From NCBI RefSeq assembly GCF_900155535.1, contig NZ_LT706965.1:243473-307472 (forward strand): a stretch of 64,000 bases of DNA. Direction: 5' to 3'. Numbering within the stretch: position 1 is the first letter of the stretch; each line of letters starts with the position of its first letter. Below, piece after piece: positions 46,974 to 55,979 of this stretch. A program made the translations under genes and the position numbers. Origin of the DNA: Corynebacterium urinipleomorphum (GTDB lineage Bacteria > Actinomycetota > Actinomycetes > Mycobacteriales > Mycobacteriaceae). The notes below the pieces were generated by a model. That model was given only the letters and a program-made list of their open reading frames with translations, was not told the DNA's origin and did no database searches.

Positions 46974-49900
46974 ATGGCAGACAATCAGCAAGGTGTCGGG
47001 CACGTCTACCCGAAGGTGGACATGACCGGGGGATCGTCGAAATTCCCCGACATGGAGCGCATTGTCCTGGATTTCTGGAATGAGGACGGCACCTTCCAGG
47101 CCAGCTTGGACAACCGCGAGGGCTGCGAGGAATACGTCTTCAACGACGGCCCGCCGTTCGCTAACGGCCTGCCGCACTACGGCCACCTGCTCACCGGCTA
47201 CGTGAAGGACATCGTCCCACGCTTCCGCACCATGACCGGGTACCGCGTGCCCCGCGTCTTCGGCTGGGACTGCCACGGCCTGCCGGCGGAGCTCGAGGCG
47301 GAGAAGCAGCTGGGCATCACTGACAAGTCCCAGATCGAGGACATGGGCCTGGCCAAATTCAACGAGTACTGCGGCACCTCGGTGATGCACTACGCCGACG
47401 AGTGGGAGAACTACGTCACCCGCCAGGCGCGCTGGGTCGATTTCGAGAACGGCTACAAGACGATGGACCTCGAGTACATGGAGTCCGTCATGTGGGCGTT
47501 CAAGGAGCTCTACGACAAGGGCCTCATCTATCAGGGCTTCCGCGTTCTGCCGTACTCCTGGGCCGAGCACACGCCGTTGTCGAACCAGGAGACGCGCCTC
47601 GACGACGCGTACAAGGAGCGCCAGGACCCGACGGTCACCGTCACGTTCCCCATCAAGGACACCAAGGGGCACGACGAGCTTGTCGACGCCGCCTTTATCG
47701 CCTGGACCACCACCCCCTGGACCACTCCGTCGAACCAGGCTCTGGCTGTGGGCCCGGAGGTGGAGTACTCGCTCGTCCGCGTGGGTGAGGACACCTCGGT
47801 ACCGGAATTCGCCGGCACCAAGCTAGTTTTGGCCACCGACCTGATCACGTCCTACGCCAAGGAGCTGGGTGAGAACCCGGAGGTGCTGGCCACCTACCGG
47901 GGTGCGGATCTGGAGGGCATCACTTACGAGCCGCTCTTCGAGTACTTCGCCGACCAGCCGAATTCCTTCCAGGTGCTGCTCGCCGACTACGTCACCACCG
48001 AGGACGGCACCGGTGTCGTCCACCAGGCTCCTGCTTTCGGTGAGGACGATATGCTCACCTGCCAGAAGTACGACATCGACTTGGTCATCCCGGTCGACGC
48101 CGACGGCAAGTTCACCTCCCTCGTTCCGGATTACGAGGGCAAGCTCGTCTTCGATGCCAACCGCGACATCATCCGCGACCTGCGCGCAAAGGGCCGTGTT
48201 GTCCGCGACCAGACCATCGTCCACTCCTACCCGCACTCCTGGCGCTCCGGTGAGCCGCTTATCTACATGGCGCTGCCCGCGTGGTTTGTGAAGGTCGTGG
48301 ACGTCCGTGACCGGATGGTGGAGCTGAACCAGGAGATCGAGTGGATCCCGGGTCACATCCGCGACGGCCAGTTCGGCAAATGGCTCGAAGGCGCGCGCGA
48401 CTGGAATATCTCCCGCACCCGCTACTGGGGCTCCCCGGTGCCGGCGTGGGTGTCCGACAACCCGGAGTACCCGCGCGTGGATGTCTACGGCTCCCTCGAC
48501 GAGCTGGAAGCAGACTTCGGCGTTCGCCCCGAATCGCTGCACCGCCCGTACATCGATGAGCTGACCCGCCCCAACCCGGACGACCCGACCGGCAAGTCCA
48601 CCATGCGCCGCGTTCCGGACGTTCTGGACTGCTGGTTCGAGTCCGGCTCGATGCCGTTCGCCCAGTACCACTACCCGTTCGAGAACAACGACGAGTTTGA
48701 GACCCGCCAGCCGGCCGACTTCATTGTCGAGTACTCCGGCCAGACCCGCGGCTGGTTCTATGTCCAGCACGTGCTTTCAACCGCTTTGTTCGACCGTGTC
48801 GCCTTCAATCAGGTCGTCGCCCATGGCATTGTTCTGGGTTCCGATGGGCAGAAGATGTCCAAGTCCAAGGGAAACTACCCGAATGTCAACGAGGTCTTCG
48901 ACCGTGACGGCTCCGACGCCATGCGCTGGTTCCTCATGTCCAGCCCGATCCTCCGCGGAGGTAACCTGATCGTCACCGAGCAGGGCATCCGCGACGGTGT
49001 GCGCCAGGCGATCCTGCCTATCTGGAACGCCTACTCATTCCTGCAGCTGTACGCGGACCGCGAGGCCACCTGGGACACCAGCTCCGACAACGTTCTTGAC
49101 CGGTACATCCTGGCTAAATTGCACGACACCGTCGAGCGCACCAGCGCGGCGCTCGAGGCGACGGACATCTCCGGCGCGTGCGAAGAGGTCCGTCTCTTCG
49201 CCGACACCCTGACCAACTGGTACGTCCGCCGCTCCCGCGACCGTTTCTGGGCGGGCCAGGAGCAGCACCCGGAGGCGTTCAACACCCTTTACACGGTGTT
49301 GGAGGTGCTCGCTCGTACCGTGGCTCCGCTTCTGCCATTCATCAGCGAGGTCATGTGGCGCGGTCTCACCGGCGGCCGTTCGGTGCACCTGGCTGACTAC
49401 CCGAAGGCCGCAGAGTTCCCGGCCGACGACGAGCTCGTCGCCGCCATGGACGCCACCCGCGCCGTGTGTTCGGCGGCATCCTCGTTGCGTAAGGCGAAGA
49501 AGCTGCGCAACCGTCTGCCGCTGCCGGCGCTCAAGGTCGCACTGCCTGAGGCTGACACGCTCGCACCATTCGAGTCGGTCATCCGCGACGAGGTCAACGT
49601 GAAGAACGTGGAACTGACCAGCGACGTAGACTCCGCTGGCACCTTCGAGGTCGTCGTCAATGCCAAGGTCGCCGGGCCGAAGCTGGGCAAGGACGTCCAG
49701 CGCGCGATCAAGAACGTCAAGGCCGGCAACTACGTGCACGACGGTGAGAACGTCGTGGTCGACGGCGACCTGGTGCTCACCCCGGACCTGTACACCGAGC
49801 GCCTTGTCGCCGCTGATCCGGATTCCACCGCCCGTGTGGAGGGCATGGATGGCCTCGTCGTGCTGGACACCACCCTGACCGAGGAGCTCGAGGCGGAGGG

Positions 49901-50147
49901 TTGGGCAGCCGACGTGATCCGCGGCCTGCAGGATGCCCGCAAGAATGAGGGCTTCGAAGTCACCGACCGCATCAGCGTCACCCTCCATGTCCCGGAGGAC
50001 AAGGAGGAGTGGGCGAACCGTCACGCCGACCACATCGCCGCCGAGACCCTGGCCACGTCGTTCACCGTCACCACCGACGCCGAAGCCGACGCCAACGGCC
50101 ACCAGGTCCTTGACGGCGTCACCGCTGAGGTGGCCAAGAACGGCTAG
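46974..50147 (+). CDS. ileS: Isoleucyl-tRNA synthetase
   Basis: Charges tRNA-Ile; class Ia, cytoplasmic. The ATG at 46974, 3 nt after GGAGGA, gives 1057 residues; an open frame from 46884 runs through the T-box and is not coding. The HIGH-type motif H68-Y-G-H71 (GLPHYGH) and the KMSKS motif from K627 ([11 protein letters not shown]) are in place, with a CP1 editing domain between ([13 protein letters not shown]). The long form without C-terminal zinc-finger cysteines corresponds to the archaeal/eukaryal-like IleS type 2 that is common in actinobacteria. Confidence 0.97.
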   Translation: MADNQQGVGHVYPKVDMTGGSSKFPDMERIVLDFWNEDGTFQASLDNREGCEEYVFNDGPPFANGLPHYGHLLTGYVKDIVPRFRTMTGYRVPRVFGWDCHGLPAELEAEKQLGITDKSQIEDMGLAKFNEYCGTSVMHYADEWENYVTRQARWVDFENGYKTMDLEYMESVMWAFKELYDKGLIYQGFRVLPYSWAEHTPLSNQETRLDDAYKERQDPTVTVTFPIKDTKGHDELVDAAFIAWTTTPWTTPSNQALAVGPEVEYSLVRVGEDTSVPEFAGTKLVLATDLITSYAKELGENPEVLATYRGADLEGITYEPLFEYFADQPNSFQVLLADYVTTEDGTGVVHQAPAFGEDDMLTCQKYDIDLVIPVDADGKFTSLVPDYEGKLVFDANRDIIRDLRAKGRVVRDQTIVHSYPHSWRSGEPLIYMALPAWFVKVVDVRDRMVELNQEIEWIPGHIRDGQFGKWLEGARDWNISRTRYWGSPVPAWVSDNPEYPRVDVYGSLDELEADFGVRPESLHRPYIDELTRPNPDDPTGKSTMRRVPDVLDCWFESGSMPFAQYHYPFENNDEFETRQPADFIVEYSGQTRGWFYVQHVLSTALFDRVAFNQVVAHGIVLGSDGQKMSKSKGNYPNVNEVFDRDGSDAMRWFLMSSPILRGGNLIVTEQGIRDGVRQAILPIWNAYSFLQLYADREATWDTSSDNVLDRYILAKLHDTVERTSAALEATDISGACEEVRLFADTLTNWYVRRSRDRFWAGQEQHPEAFNTLYTVLEVLARTVAPLLPFISEVMWRGLTGGRSVHLADYPKAAEFPADDELVAAMDATRAVCSAASSLRKAKKLRNRLPLPALKVALPEADTLAPFESVIRDEVNVKNVELTSDVDSAGTFEVVVNAKVAGPKLGKDVQRAIKNVKAGNYVHDGENVVVDGDLVLTPDLYTERLVAADPDSTARVEGMDGLVVLDTTLTEELEAEGWAADVIRGLQDARKNEGFEVTDRISVTLHVPEDKEEWANRHADHIAAETLATSFTVTTDAEADANGHQVLDGVTAEVAKNG

Positions 50148-50170
50148 CCCCACCTGCCCTAGCTAGACAC

Positions 50171-50253
50171 CTATCCCAGGGTTCCTATTCACAAGGTCAC
50201 GAAATTTCCGGCCGCTACAGCCACCTTGTGAACAGGCATCCTGGGATAGTTTT
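50171..50253 (+). repeat. Very strong interrupted inverted repeat after ileS
   Basis: Arms 50171-50197 and 50223-50249 pair over 27 bp with only two mismatches and one G-U pair; the ends are CTATCCCAGG / CCTGGGATAG and the inner blocks TTCACAAGGT / ACCTTGTGAA. The loop is 25 nt. TTTT follows the right arm, so it may terminate ileS. The stem is far longer than typical terminators in this window, which leaves a mobile miniature element or dispersed repeat as an alternative. Confidence 0.8.
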
Positions 50254-50281
50254 GTGGATGAGGCAGGGCAGCGGGGTGTTT

Positions 50282-50686
50282 CTACACAGCCACAATCCGT
50301 ACGAGGTCTTCGATTCCTTTGAAGTCCTCTGGGTTTCGAGTAAATAGCCGTAGGTCTTCTGCAAGCGCACAACTAGCAATCAACAGGTCAGCAAGACGGC
50401 GTCGCGGTGAACGCCCGGATTCGACGATCGAGGCATAAATCAATCCGTACGCTCGGGCGGCTCGTGCATCGAAGGGAATGCACTCAAACAAAGACTCGAT
50501 GCGTTGGAGTTGCGATGTTCTTCTTGCCCGCTCCATATTGTCGGAGGTGGCTGAGGGACCAGCGGCAAGCTCGGCCAAGGTGATGCTGGAGATAGCGAAT
50601 TCGTCGGGCAACACATCAGGATCGATTTCGCCCAGATCCAGGACTACGGACGTGTCCAGTAATCCCCGGTCATACGCGTACCTCAA
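50282..50686 (-). CDS. vapC: PIN-domain toxin VapC
   Basis: Predicted Mg2+-dependent RNase toxin. The 134 residues carry the PIN acidic set: D11 (LLDTSVV), E39 (TLAEL), D100 (RRLADLLIAS) and D121 (NPEDF). The first usable in-frame start is TTG at 50686; an upstream in-frame stop excludes others. It overlaps the antitoxin by 17 bp, and the junction folds into a perfect 15-bp hairpin. GC content is visibly lower than that of ileS or dinB, suggesting transfer. The cognate target RNA cannot be told from sequence. Confidence 0.9.
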   Translation of the reverse strand: MRYAYDRGLLDTSVVLDLGEIDPDVLPDEFAISSITLAELAAGPSATSDNMERARRTSQLQRIESLFECIPFDARAARAYGLIYASIVESGRSPRRRLADLLIASCALAEDLRLFTRNPEDFKGIEDLVRIVAV

Positions 50687-50924
50687 CCCCCTGGTTGAGG
50701 TACGCGTCTACGTCGATCCGGAATTGTTGAGAATCGATTTTCGGCGCTCCCCGGAAAGCATCAAGGACATCCTGCTTGCGGGCAAAACGGGAGCGGCGCA
50801 ATGGTCGAAGTTCTCCGATGGGCTGAGCGTTACGTGTCACAACGAAACTCCGCCCCGCATCCAGCTCACGCATGATTCGGGCACTTTCGTTGCGCAACTC
50901 CCTTTGGCTAACGATGTCCGTCAT
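50670..50924 (-). CDS. vapB: Phd/YefM-type antitoxin VapB
   Basis: 84-residue antitoxin, with MTDIVSQRELRNESARIMRE as the N-terminal Phd/YefM DNA-binding region and a C-terminal helix (about residues 48-84) expected to wrap the VapC toxin. It precedes the toxin and overlaps it by 17 bp. A TACGCT -10-like element 6 nt before the ATG points to a leaderless message, and an inverted repeat overlapping that promoter (50933-50951) is the likely autoregulatory operator. Confidence 0.88.
   Translation of the reverse strand: MTDIVSQRELRNESARIMRELDAGRSFVVTRNAQPIGELRPLRRSRFARKQDVLDAFRGAPKIDSQQFRIDVDAYLNQGVEVRV
50674..50707 (-). other. Perfect 15-bp hairpin over the vapB-vapC junction
   Basis: ACGCGTACCTCAACC (50674-50688) is perfectly inverted at 50693-50707 with a 4-nt loop. 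On the mRNA it contains the last codons of vapB and the TTG start of vapC, with part of the purine-rich AGGGGG in the loop. It is coding on both sides, so the perfect pairing is unlikely to be accidental. Confidence 0.8.
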
Positions 50925-50932
50925 GCCTTGAG

Positions 50933-50951
50933 CGTAGCACCGATTGCTACG
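50933..50951 (-). promoter_or_regulatory. Probable vapBC operator
   Basis: CGTAGCA (50933-50939) and TGCTACG (50945-50951) are inverted 7-mers 5 bp apart, overlapping the candidate -10 (TACGCT on the minus strand, 50936-50931) just before the antitoxin start. This position fits conditional autoregulation by the VapBC complex. Confidence 0.65.
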
Positions 50952-51029
50952 GGCGCATTGGGTTCGAGGAGACCAAGGCGCGGCCCTTAGCTGGGTTCAG
51001 TCGCGGCATCGGCCTACGCTGGAGTGGCT

Positions 51030-52421
51030 ATGACTCGCTGGGTGCTGCACATCGACATGGACGCGTTCTACGCGTCCTGCGAGCAGCTGACCCGTCCCAC
51101 GTTGAAGGGGCGCCCGGTGCTCGTCGCCGGGGTGACAGGCCGCGGAGTGGTCGCCGGCGCCAGCTACGAGGCGCGGACATACGGCGCGCACTCGGCGATG
51201 CCGACCTACCGCGCGGTTCAGCTCGTCGGGCCGAAAGCAGTGCTGGTCTCACCGCGGCGGCCGGTGTACACCACGGCATCGCGCCGGGTGTTCGAGATCA
51301 TTAGCCGCCGCGTGGACGTTGTGGAGCAGCTCTCCATCGACGAGGCTTTTCTCGAGCCGCGGGAGTTGGCGGGGGCATCGCCCGAGGACGTGGAGTCATG
51401 GGCGAACGAACTGCGCGAGGAGATTCGCCAGGAGACCGGGTTGCCCAGCTCCATCGGCGCGGGCACCGGCAAGCAGTACGCGAAGATCGGTTCCGGCCTG
51501 GCTAAGCCAGACGGCACGTTCATCATTCCGCGGGACAAACAGACGGAGATTCTCCACCCGCTGCCCGTGGGCGAGCTGTGGGGAGTCGGTCCCGTCACGG
51601 CCGCGAAGCTCACGGGCATCGGTGTGGAGACCATCGGCGATTTCGCGGCCATGAGCGAGCGCGAGGTGGAGGTCGCGCTCGGCGGGGTGGTGGCCAAACA
51701 GCTGTGGACGCTCGCTCGCGGCATCGACGAACGCGAGGTCGCGCCCCGAGCGGAATCGAAGCAGATTTCCGCCGAACACACGTATCCGCGCGACCTCACC
51801 ACAAAAGGAGAGGTGGAAGCCGCCATCAAGCGCGCAGCGGAGGGAGCGCACAAACGCCTGCTTATCGACGGCCGAGGTGCCCGCACCGTCACCGTCAAAC
51901 TCAAGATGGCTGATTTCCACATCGAGTCGCGCTCCAGCACGTTGACGTACGCCACCGATGACTTGGACACGCTCACGGCCGCGGCGTTCCGGATTGCCCG
52001 CTACCCAGACGAATTGGGGCCGATCCGCCTCGTCGGCGTGGGGTTCTCCGGACTTGAAACAGTCATGCAGGAGGTGCTGTTCCCGGAGTTGGACCGCGCG
52101 AACCTGCCCGAGCCGCAGGAGGGGGAGGTGCTTCCCGTCATTCCTGCAGGGACTCGGGCGTGGACAGCCACGCAGGACGTCCACCACACTGAGTTCGGCC
52201 ACGGCTGGATTCAAGGTGCCGGCCACGGGTTCGTCACCGTCCGGTTTGAGACCCGCGCAAGCGGGCCGGGCCCCGTAAAGAATTTGCGTGCCGACGATCC
52301 CGAGCTGCAGCCCGCTGACCCCGTTGCATCGCTGGCGTGGGAGGACTGGGAACCGTCTACCGCGGCTGCGGCCCCGTTGGAGGTAGAGACGCCTGTGGGA
52401 GAGGAGAGCGAGGGAGACTGA
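51030..52421 (+). CDS. dinB: DNA polymerase IV (Y-family)
   Basis: Translesion DNA polymerase. ATG 51030 (GGAG 5 nt upstream) gives 463 residues; a GTG at 51024 is an alternative. The catalytic HIDMDAFYASCEQL lies at about residues 6-19 and SIDEAFLE near residue 104. The helix-hairpin-helix thumb region LWGVGPVTAAKLTGIGVETIG follows, then a little-finger domain and an acidic tail. I see no LexA box upstream. Its last 65 bp overlap the convergent histidine kinase gene. Confidence 0.94.
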   Translation: MTRWVLHIDMDAFYASCEQLTRPTLKGRPVLVAGVTGRGVVAGASYEARTYGAHSAMPTYRAVQLVGPKAVLVSPRRPVYTTASRRVFEIISRRVDVVEQLSIDEAFLEPRELAGASPEDVESWANELREEIRQETGLPSSIGAGTGKQYAKIGSGLAKPDGTFIIPRDKQTEILHPLPVGELWGVGPVTAAKLTGIGVETIGDFAAMSEREVEVALGGVVAKQLWTLARGIDEREVAPRAESKQISAEHTYPRDLTTKGEVEAAIKRAAEGAHKRLLIDGRGARTVTVKLKMADFHIESRSSTLTYATDDLDTLTAAAFRIARYPDELGPIRLVGVGFSGLETVMQEVLFPELDRANLPEPQEGEVLPVIPAGTRAWTATQDVHHTEFGHGWIQGAGHGFVTVRFETRASGPGPVKNLRADDPELQPADPVASLAWEDWEPSTAAAAPLEVETPVGEESEGD

Positions 52422-53424
52422 GGCGCGCGATGACCCCTCCGCCGGGCTTCGGTTCCAAGTGGAGCTGGCCGTGGTGGGAGGAGGCGATGGCGTCCACAAG
52501 AGCGAGGCCCAGCCCATGTCCCGGACCCGTGACGCGAGCGGCGCCGCGGGCGAAGGGCTCTTTGAGTTCGTTGAGCTGTTCCGCCGACATGATCGGACCG
52601 TCGTTAGAGACCTCGACGGTGACCGCGCCGTCGCCCTCGAGCAGCTTCACCTGGGTCGAGCCGTCCGCACCGTGAATCTCCGCGTTGCGGACGAGATTGT
52701 CTACGGCCTGTCGGATGAGCACCGGATCGCCGGTGACCATGACCGGTGTGGGGTGCACGCCGGGGCAGACCGAAGTTATGTCGAAGGAGGACATCGCCGG
52801 TGTCTGGGCGCGTGCGAGGTCGAGCAGAGCGGCGACTGTTTCGGCGCTGCGGCTGTTCACCGTCCGGATCTGGGAGAGGGCTTCGCTCATCTCGGCGGAG
52901 GTGGCGTTCGGCGCGAGCGCCACATCGGCGACCGTCTGGATGGTGGCGATCGGTGTCTTCAGTTCGTGCGAGGCGTTGGCGGAGAACCGCTGCTGGCTGG
53001 CAATTGATGCTGCCAGGGAGTCCAGCATGGTGTCGAGGGCGTTGGCCAAATCCCCGACCTCGTCGGCGGCGCCGGTGTACCCGGTGCGCTGGCTCAAGTC
53101 GCCGGCGGTGACATCACGGGCGGACTGCGCGATGCCGGAGAGGGGAGTGAGCACCCATCCGGCGACGAACCAGCCGATCGCGCCGGCGAGCACGGTGAGG
53201 ACAGCCAGCGTGGTCAAAGAGACCGTGAGCACCACGCGGAGGATGTCGTCCGTGACGGGAACGGCGCCGCTGATCGCCGCTTCGTCGGGGAACACCGCCT
53301 CAAACGGCACGGGGGTGAGTTTGAGGTAGGCGTACATCACCGCAATGAGAATGCCACCGACCCCGGCGACGGTGAGCACGAACAGCAGCGTGATCCGCGC
53401 GCGGAGACTCATCGCGGCTTTCAC
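52357..53424 (-). CDS. Two-component sensor histidine kinase
   Basis: Membrane sensor kinase; signal unknown. The 355 residues have two transmembrane helices (about 12-33 and 63-90) enclosing a short extracellular loop of about 30 residues, a HAMP domain (about 91-143), a HisKA domain with phospho-acceptor H153 (ASHELKTPIATI), and an ATPase domain with the N box DNLVRNAEIHG and G box GHGLGLALV. Its ATG overlaps the stop of the response regulator (ATGA). The small sensing loop points to a membrane or small-molecule cue. Confidence 0.93.
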   Translation of the reverse strand: MKAAMSLRARITLLFVLTVAGVGGILIAVMYAYLKLTPVPFEAVFPDEAAISGAVPVTDDILRVVLTVSLTTLAVLTVLAGAIGWFVAGWVLTPLSGIAQSARDVTAGDLSQRTGYTGAADEVGDLANALDTMLDSLAASIASQQRFSANASHELKTPIATIQTVADVALAPNATSAEMSEALSQIRTVNSRSAETVAALLDLARAQTPAMSSFDITSVCPGVHPTPVMVTGDPVLIRQAVDNLVRNAEIHGADGSTQVKLLEGDGAVTVEVSNDGPIMSAEQLNELKEPFARGAARVTGPGHGLGLALVDAIASSHHGQLHLEPKPGGGVIARLSLPRSPLPQASLPPTGPQPR

Positions 53425-54110
53425 GAGCTCAACTCCGCTGGGTCAGCCGCGAAATATCCCTCGCCAGGGCGGGTGTGGATGATCCACGGCTCACCCAACT
53501 TTCGGCGCAAATACGAGATGGTCACGCGGGGCGAATTGGTGAAGGGATCGGCGTTGGCGTCCCACGCCTCCTCCAGGAGTTCCTCGGCGGAGATCACGGC
53601 GCCGCCGGCCTCCAACAGAACCTGTAGGACAGCGAATTCTTTCGGGGAGAGGCGGATTTCGGTCTCGCCGCGCATGACGCGTTTGCGGTTGACGTCTACG
53701 CGCACGTCGCCGCAGACGAGAACCGAATTGCGCTGCGGTGAGGAACGGCGTGCCAGAGCCGAGACGCGGGCGATGAGCTCGGGGAGCTCGAAAGGCTTAG
53801 GCAGGTAATCGTCGGCGCCGAGTTCGAAGCCGCTCAAACGGTCGTCAAGGGTTCCGGCGGCGGTGAGCATGAGCACCCGGATGTGCGGGTAGTCGGCCAC
53901 GATCCGGGCGCAGATCTCGTCGCCGTGCACGCCGGGCAGGTCGCGGTCGAGCACCACCACGTCCACATTGCCGGCGTGGGAGGTGAGGTGGGACAGGGCG
54001 GACGTGCCGTCGTAAAGCGCGTGCGTGCGAAAGTCCTCCCTGCTCAACGCGGTGGAAATCGCGTCGGCGAGGAACTTCTCGTCTTCGACGATGAGTACGC
54101 GCGCGGTCAT
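53421..54110 (-). CDS. OmpR/PhoB-family response regulator
   Basis: Transcription factor partner of the histidine kinase. Start ATG 54110 (MTARVLIVEDEKFL) gives 229 residues; the longer frame to 54230 invades the divergent gene. The receiver domain has the E9/D10 acidic pair and phospho-acceptor D55 (VVLDRDLPG), with the conserved lysine in DYLPKPFEL. A winged-helix domain follows from about residue 130 (RLSPKEFAVLQVLLEAGG...SYLRRKLGEPW). It lies 51 bp from the divergent acyltransferase-family gene, which is an obvious candidate target. Confidence 0.93.
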   Translation of the reverse strand: MTARVLIVEDEKFLADAISTALSREDFRTHALYDGTSALSHLTSHAGNVDVVVLDRDLPGVHGDEICARIVADYPHIRVLMLTAAGTLDDRLSGFELGADDYLPKPFELPELIARVSALARRSSPQRNSVLVCGDVRVDVNRKRVMRGETEIRLSPKEFAVLQVLLEAGGAVISAEELLEEAWDANADPFTNSPRVTISYLRRKLGEPWIIHTRPGEGYFAADPAELSS

Positions 54111-54161
54111 GGTTGCTGATCTTAACGCCCTCGCAACATCGCCCTGAATAGCGTGCGGAGC

Positions 54162-55079
54162 ATGCCAAAACGGATTGTAGGAATCGACGTGTGCCGGGCT
54201 GTCGCGCTCATTGCGATGATGGCCGCGCACCTGACCACGACGGGCGCGAACACCCTCGGCGTGGCGGGGCAGTTGCTGTACGGGTTTCCCGCGGCGCTGT
54301 TCGCGGTGCTAGCCGGGGTGTCCATGATGCTCATGAGCCGCACTGCCGGGCCGCTCCAGTTCACCGTGCGCGGCGTGCTGCTGATCGTGCTCCACAGGGC
54401 GCTCGTGCCGTTCGCCGGCGACATCAGTGTCGTCCTGCTCCCTATTGGCATGTCCATGATCGCGCTCGGATGGATCACGCACTGGGACGTGCGGGCGAAG
54501 CTCGCTCTGTTCATGGTGTTGACGGCCGCCTCCGGGCTGATCTACCAGTACGGGCTCAAACCGTGGTCCCTGTTCGGCCCGCCGTACCCGCTGGTCATGT
54601 GGGCGGCGCTGATGGTGGCCGGAATGGTGGCGGAAGAAGCGGTGCTGCGCACCCATGCCGCCACCGCGTCCGCAGCCATTGCCGGTGCGGTCGTCGCCGC
54701 GGTGATCGTGGTGGTGCGCATGAATTACGTCGTCCCGTTCGCATGGCTGGAACCCAACGGGCACACCGGTGGCGTGCTGGACATCGCGGGCTCCGTCGGG
54801 ATGTCGCTCGCGGTGTTGGGGCTATGCAGCCTCATCCCGCGCTCGTACGTGCTCCAGCCCCTCGGATCAATGTCGCTGACCATCTACTGCCTGCACATCC
54901 TCACCGCGCAGTGGCTGAACTTCCCCGTCAGCGTCGTGTTGTCGGCGGTGTTCGCAGTCGCCTGGTCGGCTGTGTTCCGTCGCGGCCCGATGGAAGCTGC
55001 CGTGCGCTGGTGCATCGACCGGACCACGGAGGCGGCCGCGGCAGCGGCTGCAACAAAGACTCCCACTACAACCTCGTAG
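54162..55079 (+). CDS. Membrane protein of the heparan-alpha-glucosaminide N-acetyltransferase (DUF1624/DUF418-like) family
   Basis: Multi-helix membrane protein with the family opening RIVGIDVCRAVALIAMMAAHL in the first helix, whose conserved D and R near residues 7-10 are typical of this superfamily, and FAVLAGVSMMLMSRTAG. About nine hydrophobic segments follow and the end of the protein is Ala/Thr-rich. Members are thought to acylate cell-surface glycans, though the bacterial substrates are mostly unknown. From ATG 54162 it has 305 residues; a GTG three codons earlier is possible. The protease gene lies 21 bp downstream, probably in one operon. Confidence 0.75.
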   Translation: MPKRIVGIDVCRAVALIAMMAAHLTTTGANTLGVAGQLLYGFPAALFAVLAGVSMMLMSRTAGPLQFTVRGVLLIVLHRALVPFAGDISVVLLPIGMSMIALGWITHWDVRAKLALFMVLTAASGLIYQYGLKPWSLFGPPYPLVMWAALMVAGMVAEEAVLRTHAATASAAIAGAVVAAVIVVVRMNYVVPFAWLEPNGHTGGVLDIAGSVGMSLAVLGLCSLIPRSYVLQPLGSMSLTIYCLHILTAQWLNFPVSVVLSAVFAVAWSAVFRRGPMEAAVRWCIDRTTEAAAAAAATKTPTTTS

Positions 55080-55100
55080 ACCCCTGAAAGAAGGAGAATC

Positions 55101-55979
55101 ATGAAACTCACTCGGATCCCCGCAATCGCACTGGCAGCCTTGCTGGTCGCGCCGGCTCCCGCGTTTGCGCTGGACAGTAGCGACATGGCTGGCTCGAACC
55201 CGGAAGCCGATACTGTCGTCTCCCTGCGCATGGAGGATCTCGAACCCGATGACGGCAGCTGCACCGGCACAGCGATCGCCCCGCACTGGGTGGTCACGGC
55301 GCGCCACTGCATGGAGATGTTCAACAAACCCGGCGGTACCGTCCGCACCGGCCAGGGCGAGTATCAGCGCATGCACAAGGTGGACCGCTGGGAGAAAGCC
55401 CCGCGCGGCGACATTGGCTTGGTGCACACCGTCGACGATATGCAGCTCGACCACTACGCGGAGATCTCCCATGAAGACCTGAAGAATGGAGAGGTGACCG
55501 TCTACGGCTGGTCCTCGGAGGGCACCGGCGGAGTCGAGAAACTCCCCGTAGCCACGGGCGACGCGGACACCTCCGCAGGGGCTGACGCCCCAGCGCTTTT
55601 CGGCGCCCCTTCGGCCGCCGTCGTCTCCCTCAAGAACGGCGCGCGTATCCAGGGCGGCGATTCCGGCGGCCCGATTTTCGCCTACGGAAAGGTGTCGGCC
55701 GTGATGTCCGCGGGTCTTTTCGACGATCCGGACAACCCCTCCGAAGAAGACCTGCTGAGCAACCCGAAGGTGGCAGTCTCCCCGGTGGCGGACCAGGCGG
55801 AGTGGATTGAAAAGACTGTCGCGGGTGACAGTGCAGGCTCCGAATCTGATGCCGTTGCGGATTCCGCTGAGATGATGGCGGAGGAAAACGGCGGACAGAT
55901 GCCGGTCAGCCTGTGGTTGATTCTCGGCAGCGCTGTGGTCCTCGCTTGCGCAGTGGTGTGGCGTCTTAGCCGCCGATAA
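55101..55979 (+). CDS. Secreted, C-terminally membrane-anchored trypsin-like serine protease
   Basis: Trypsin-fold protease of the outer face of the membrane. The 292 residues include a signal peptide (cut near AFA-LDS, about residue 23), the catalytic triad H69 (VVTARHC), D104 (RGDIGL) and S188 (GGDSGGPIF), a likely disulfide C54-C70, and a C-terminal transmembrane anchor (about 265-287) with a basic end. A strong AAGGAG site precedes the ATG. It follows the acyltransferase-family gene by 21 bp and overlaps the convergent ansA by 14 bp. Substrate is unknown. Confidence 0.88.
   Translation: MKLTRIPAIALAALLVAPAPAFALDSSDMAGSNPEADTVVSLRMEDLEPDDGSCTGTAIAPHWVVTARHCMEMFNKPGGTVRTGQGEYQRMHKVDRWEKAPRGDIGLVHTVDDMQLDHYAEISHEDLKNGEVTVYGWSSEGTGGVEKLPVATGDADTSAGADAPALFGAPSAAVVSLKNGARIQGGDSGGPIFAYGKVSAVMSAGLFDDPDNPSEEDLLSNPKVAVSPVADQAEWIEKTVAGDSAGSESDAVADSAEMMAEENGGQMPVSLWLILGSAVVLACAVVWRLSRR

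Noticed and set aside
50478-50990. 170-codon plus-strand frame opposite vapBC
   Set aside because: It is antisense to a clear PIN toxin and Phd-type antitoxin and shows no recognisable domain.
54191-55087. 298-codon plus-strand frame in another phase of the acyltransferase-family gene
   Set aside because: The translation is Arg/Ala/His-rich without hydrophobic helices; the 54162 frame has the family sequence and a good membrane profile.
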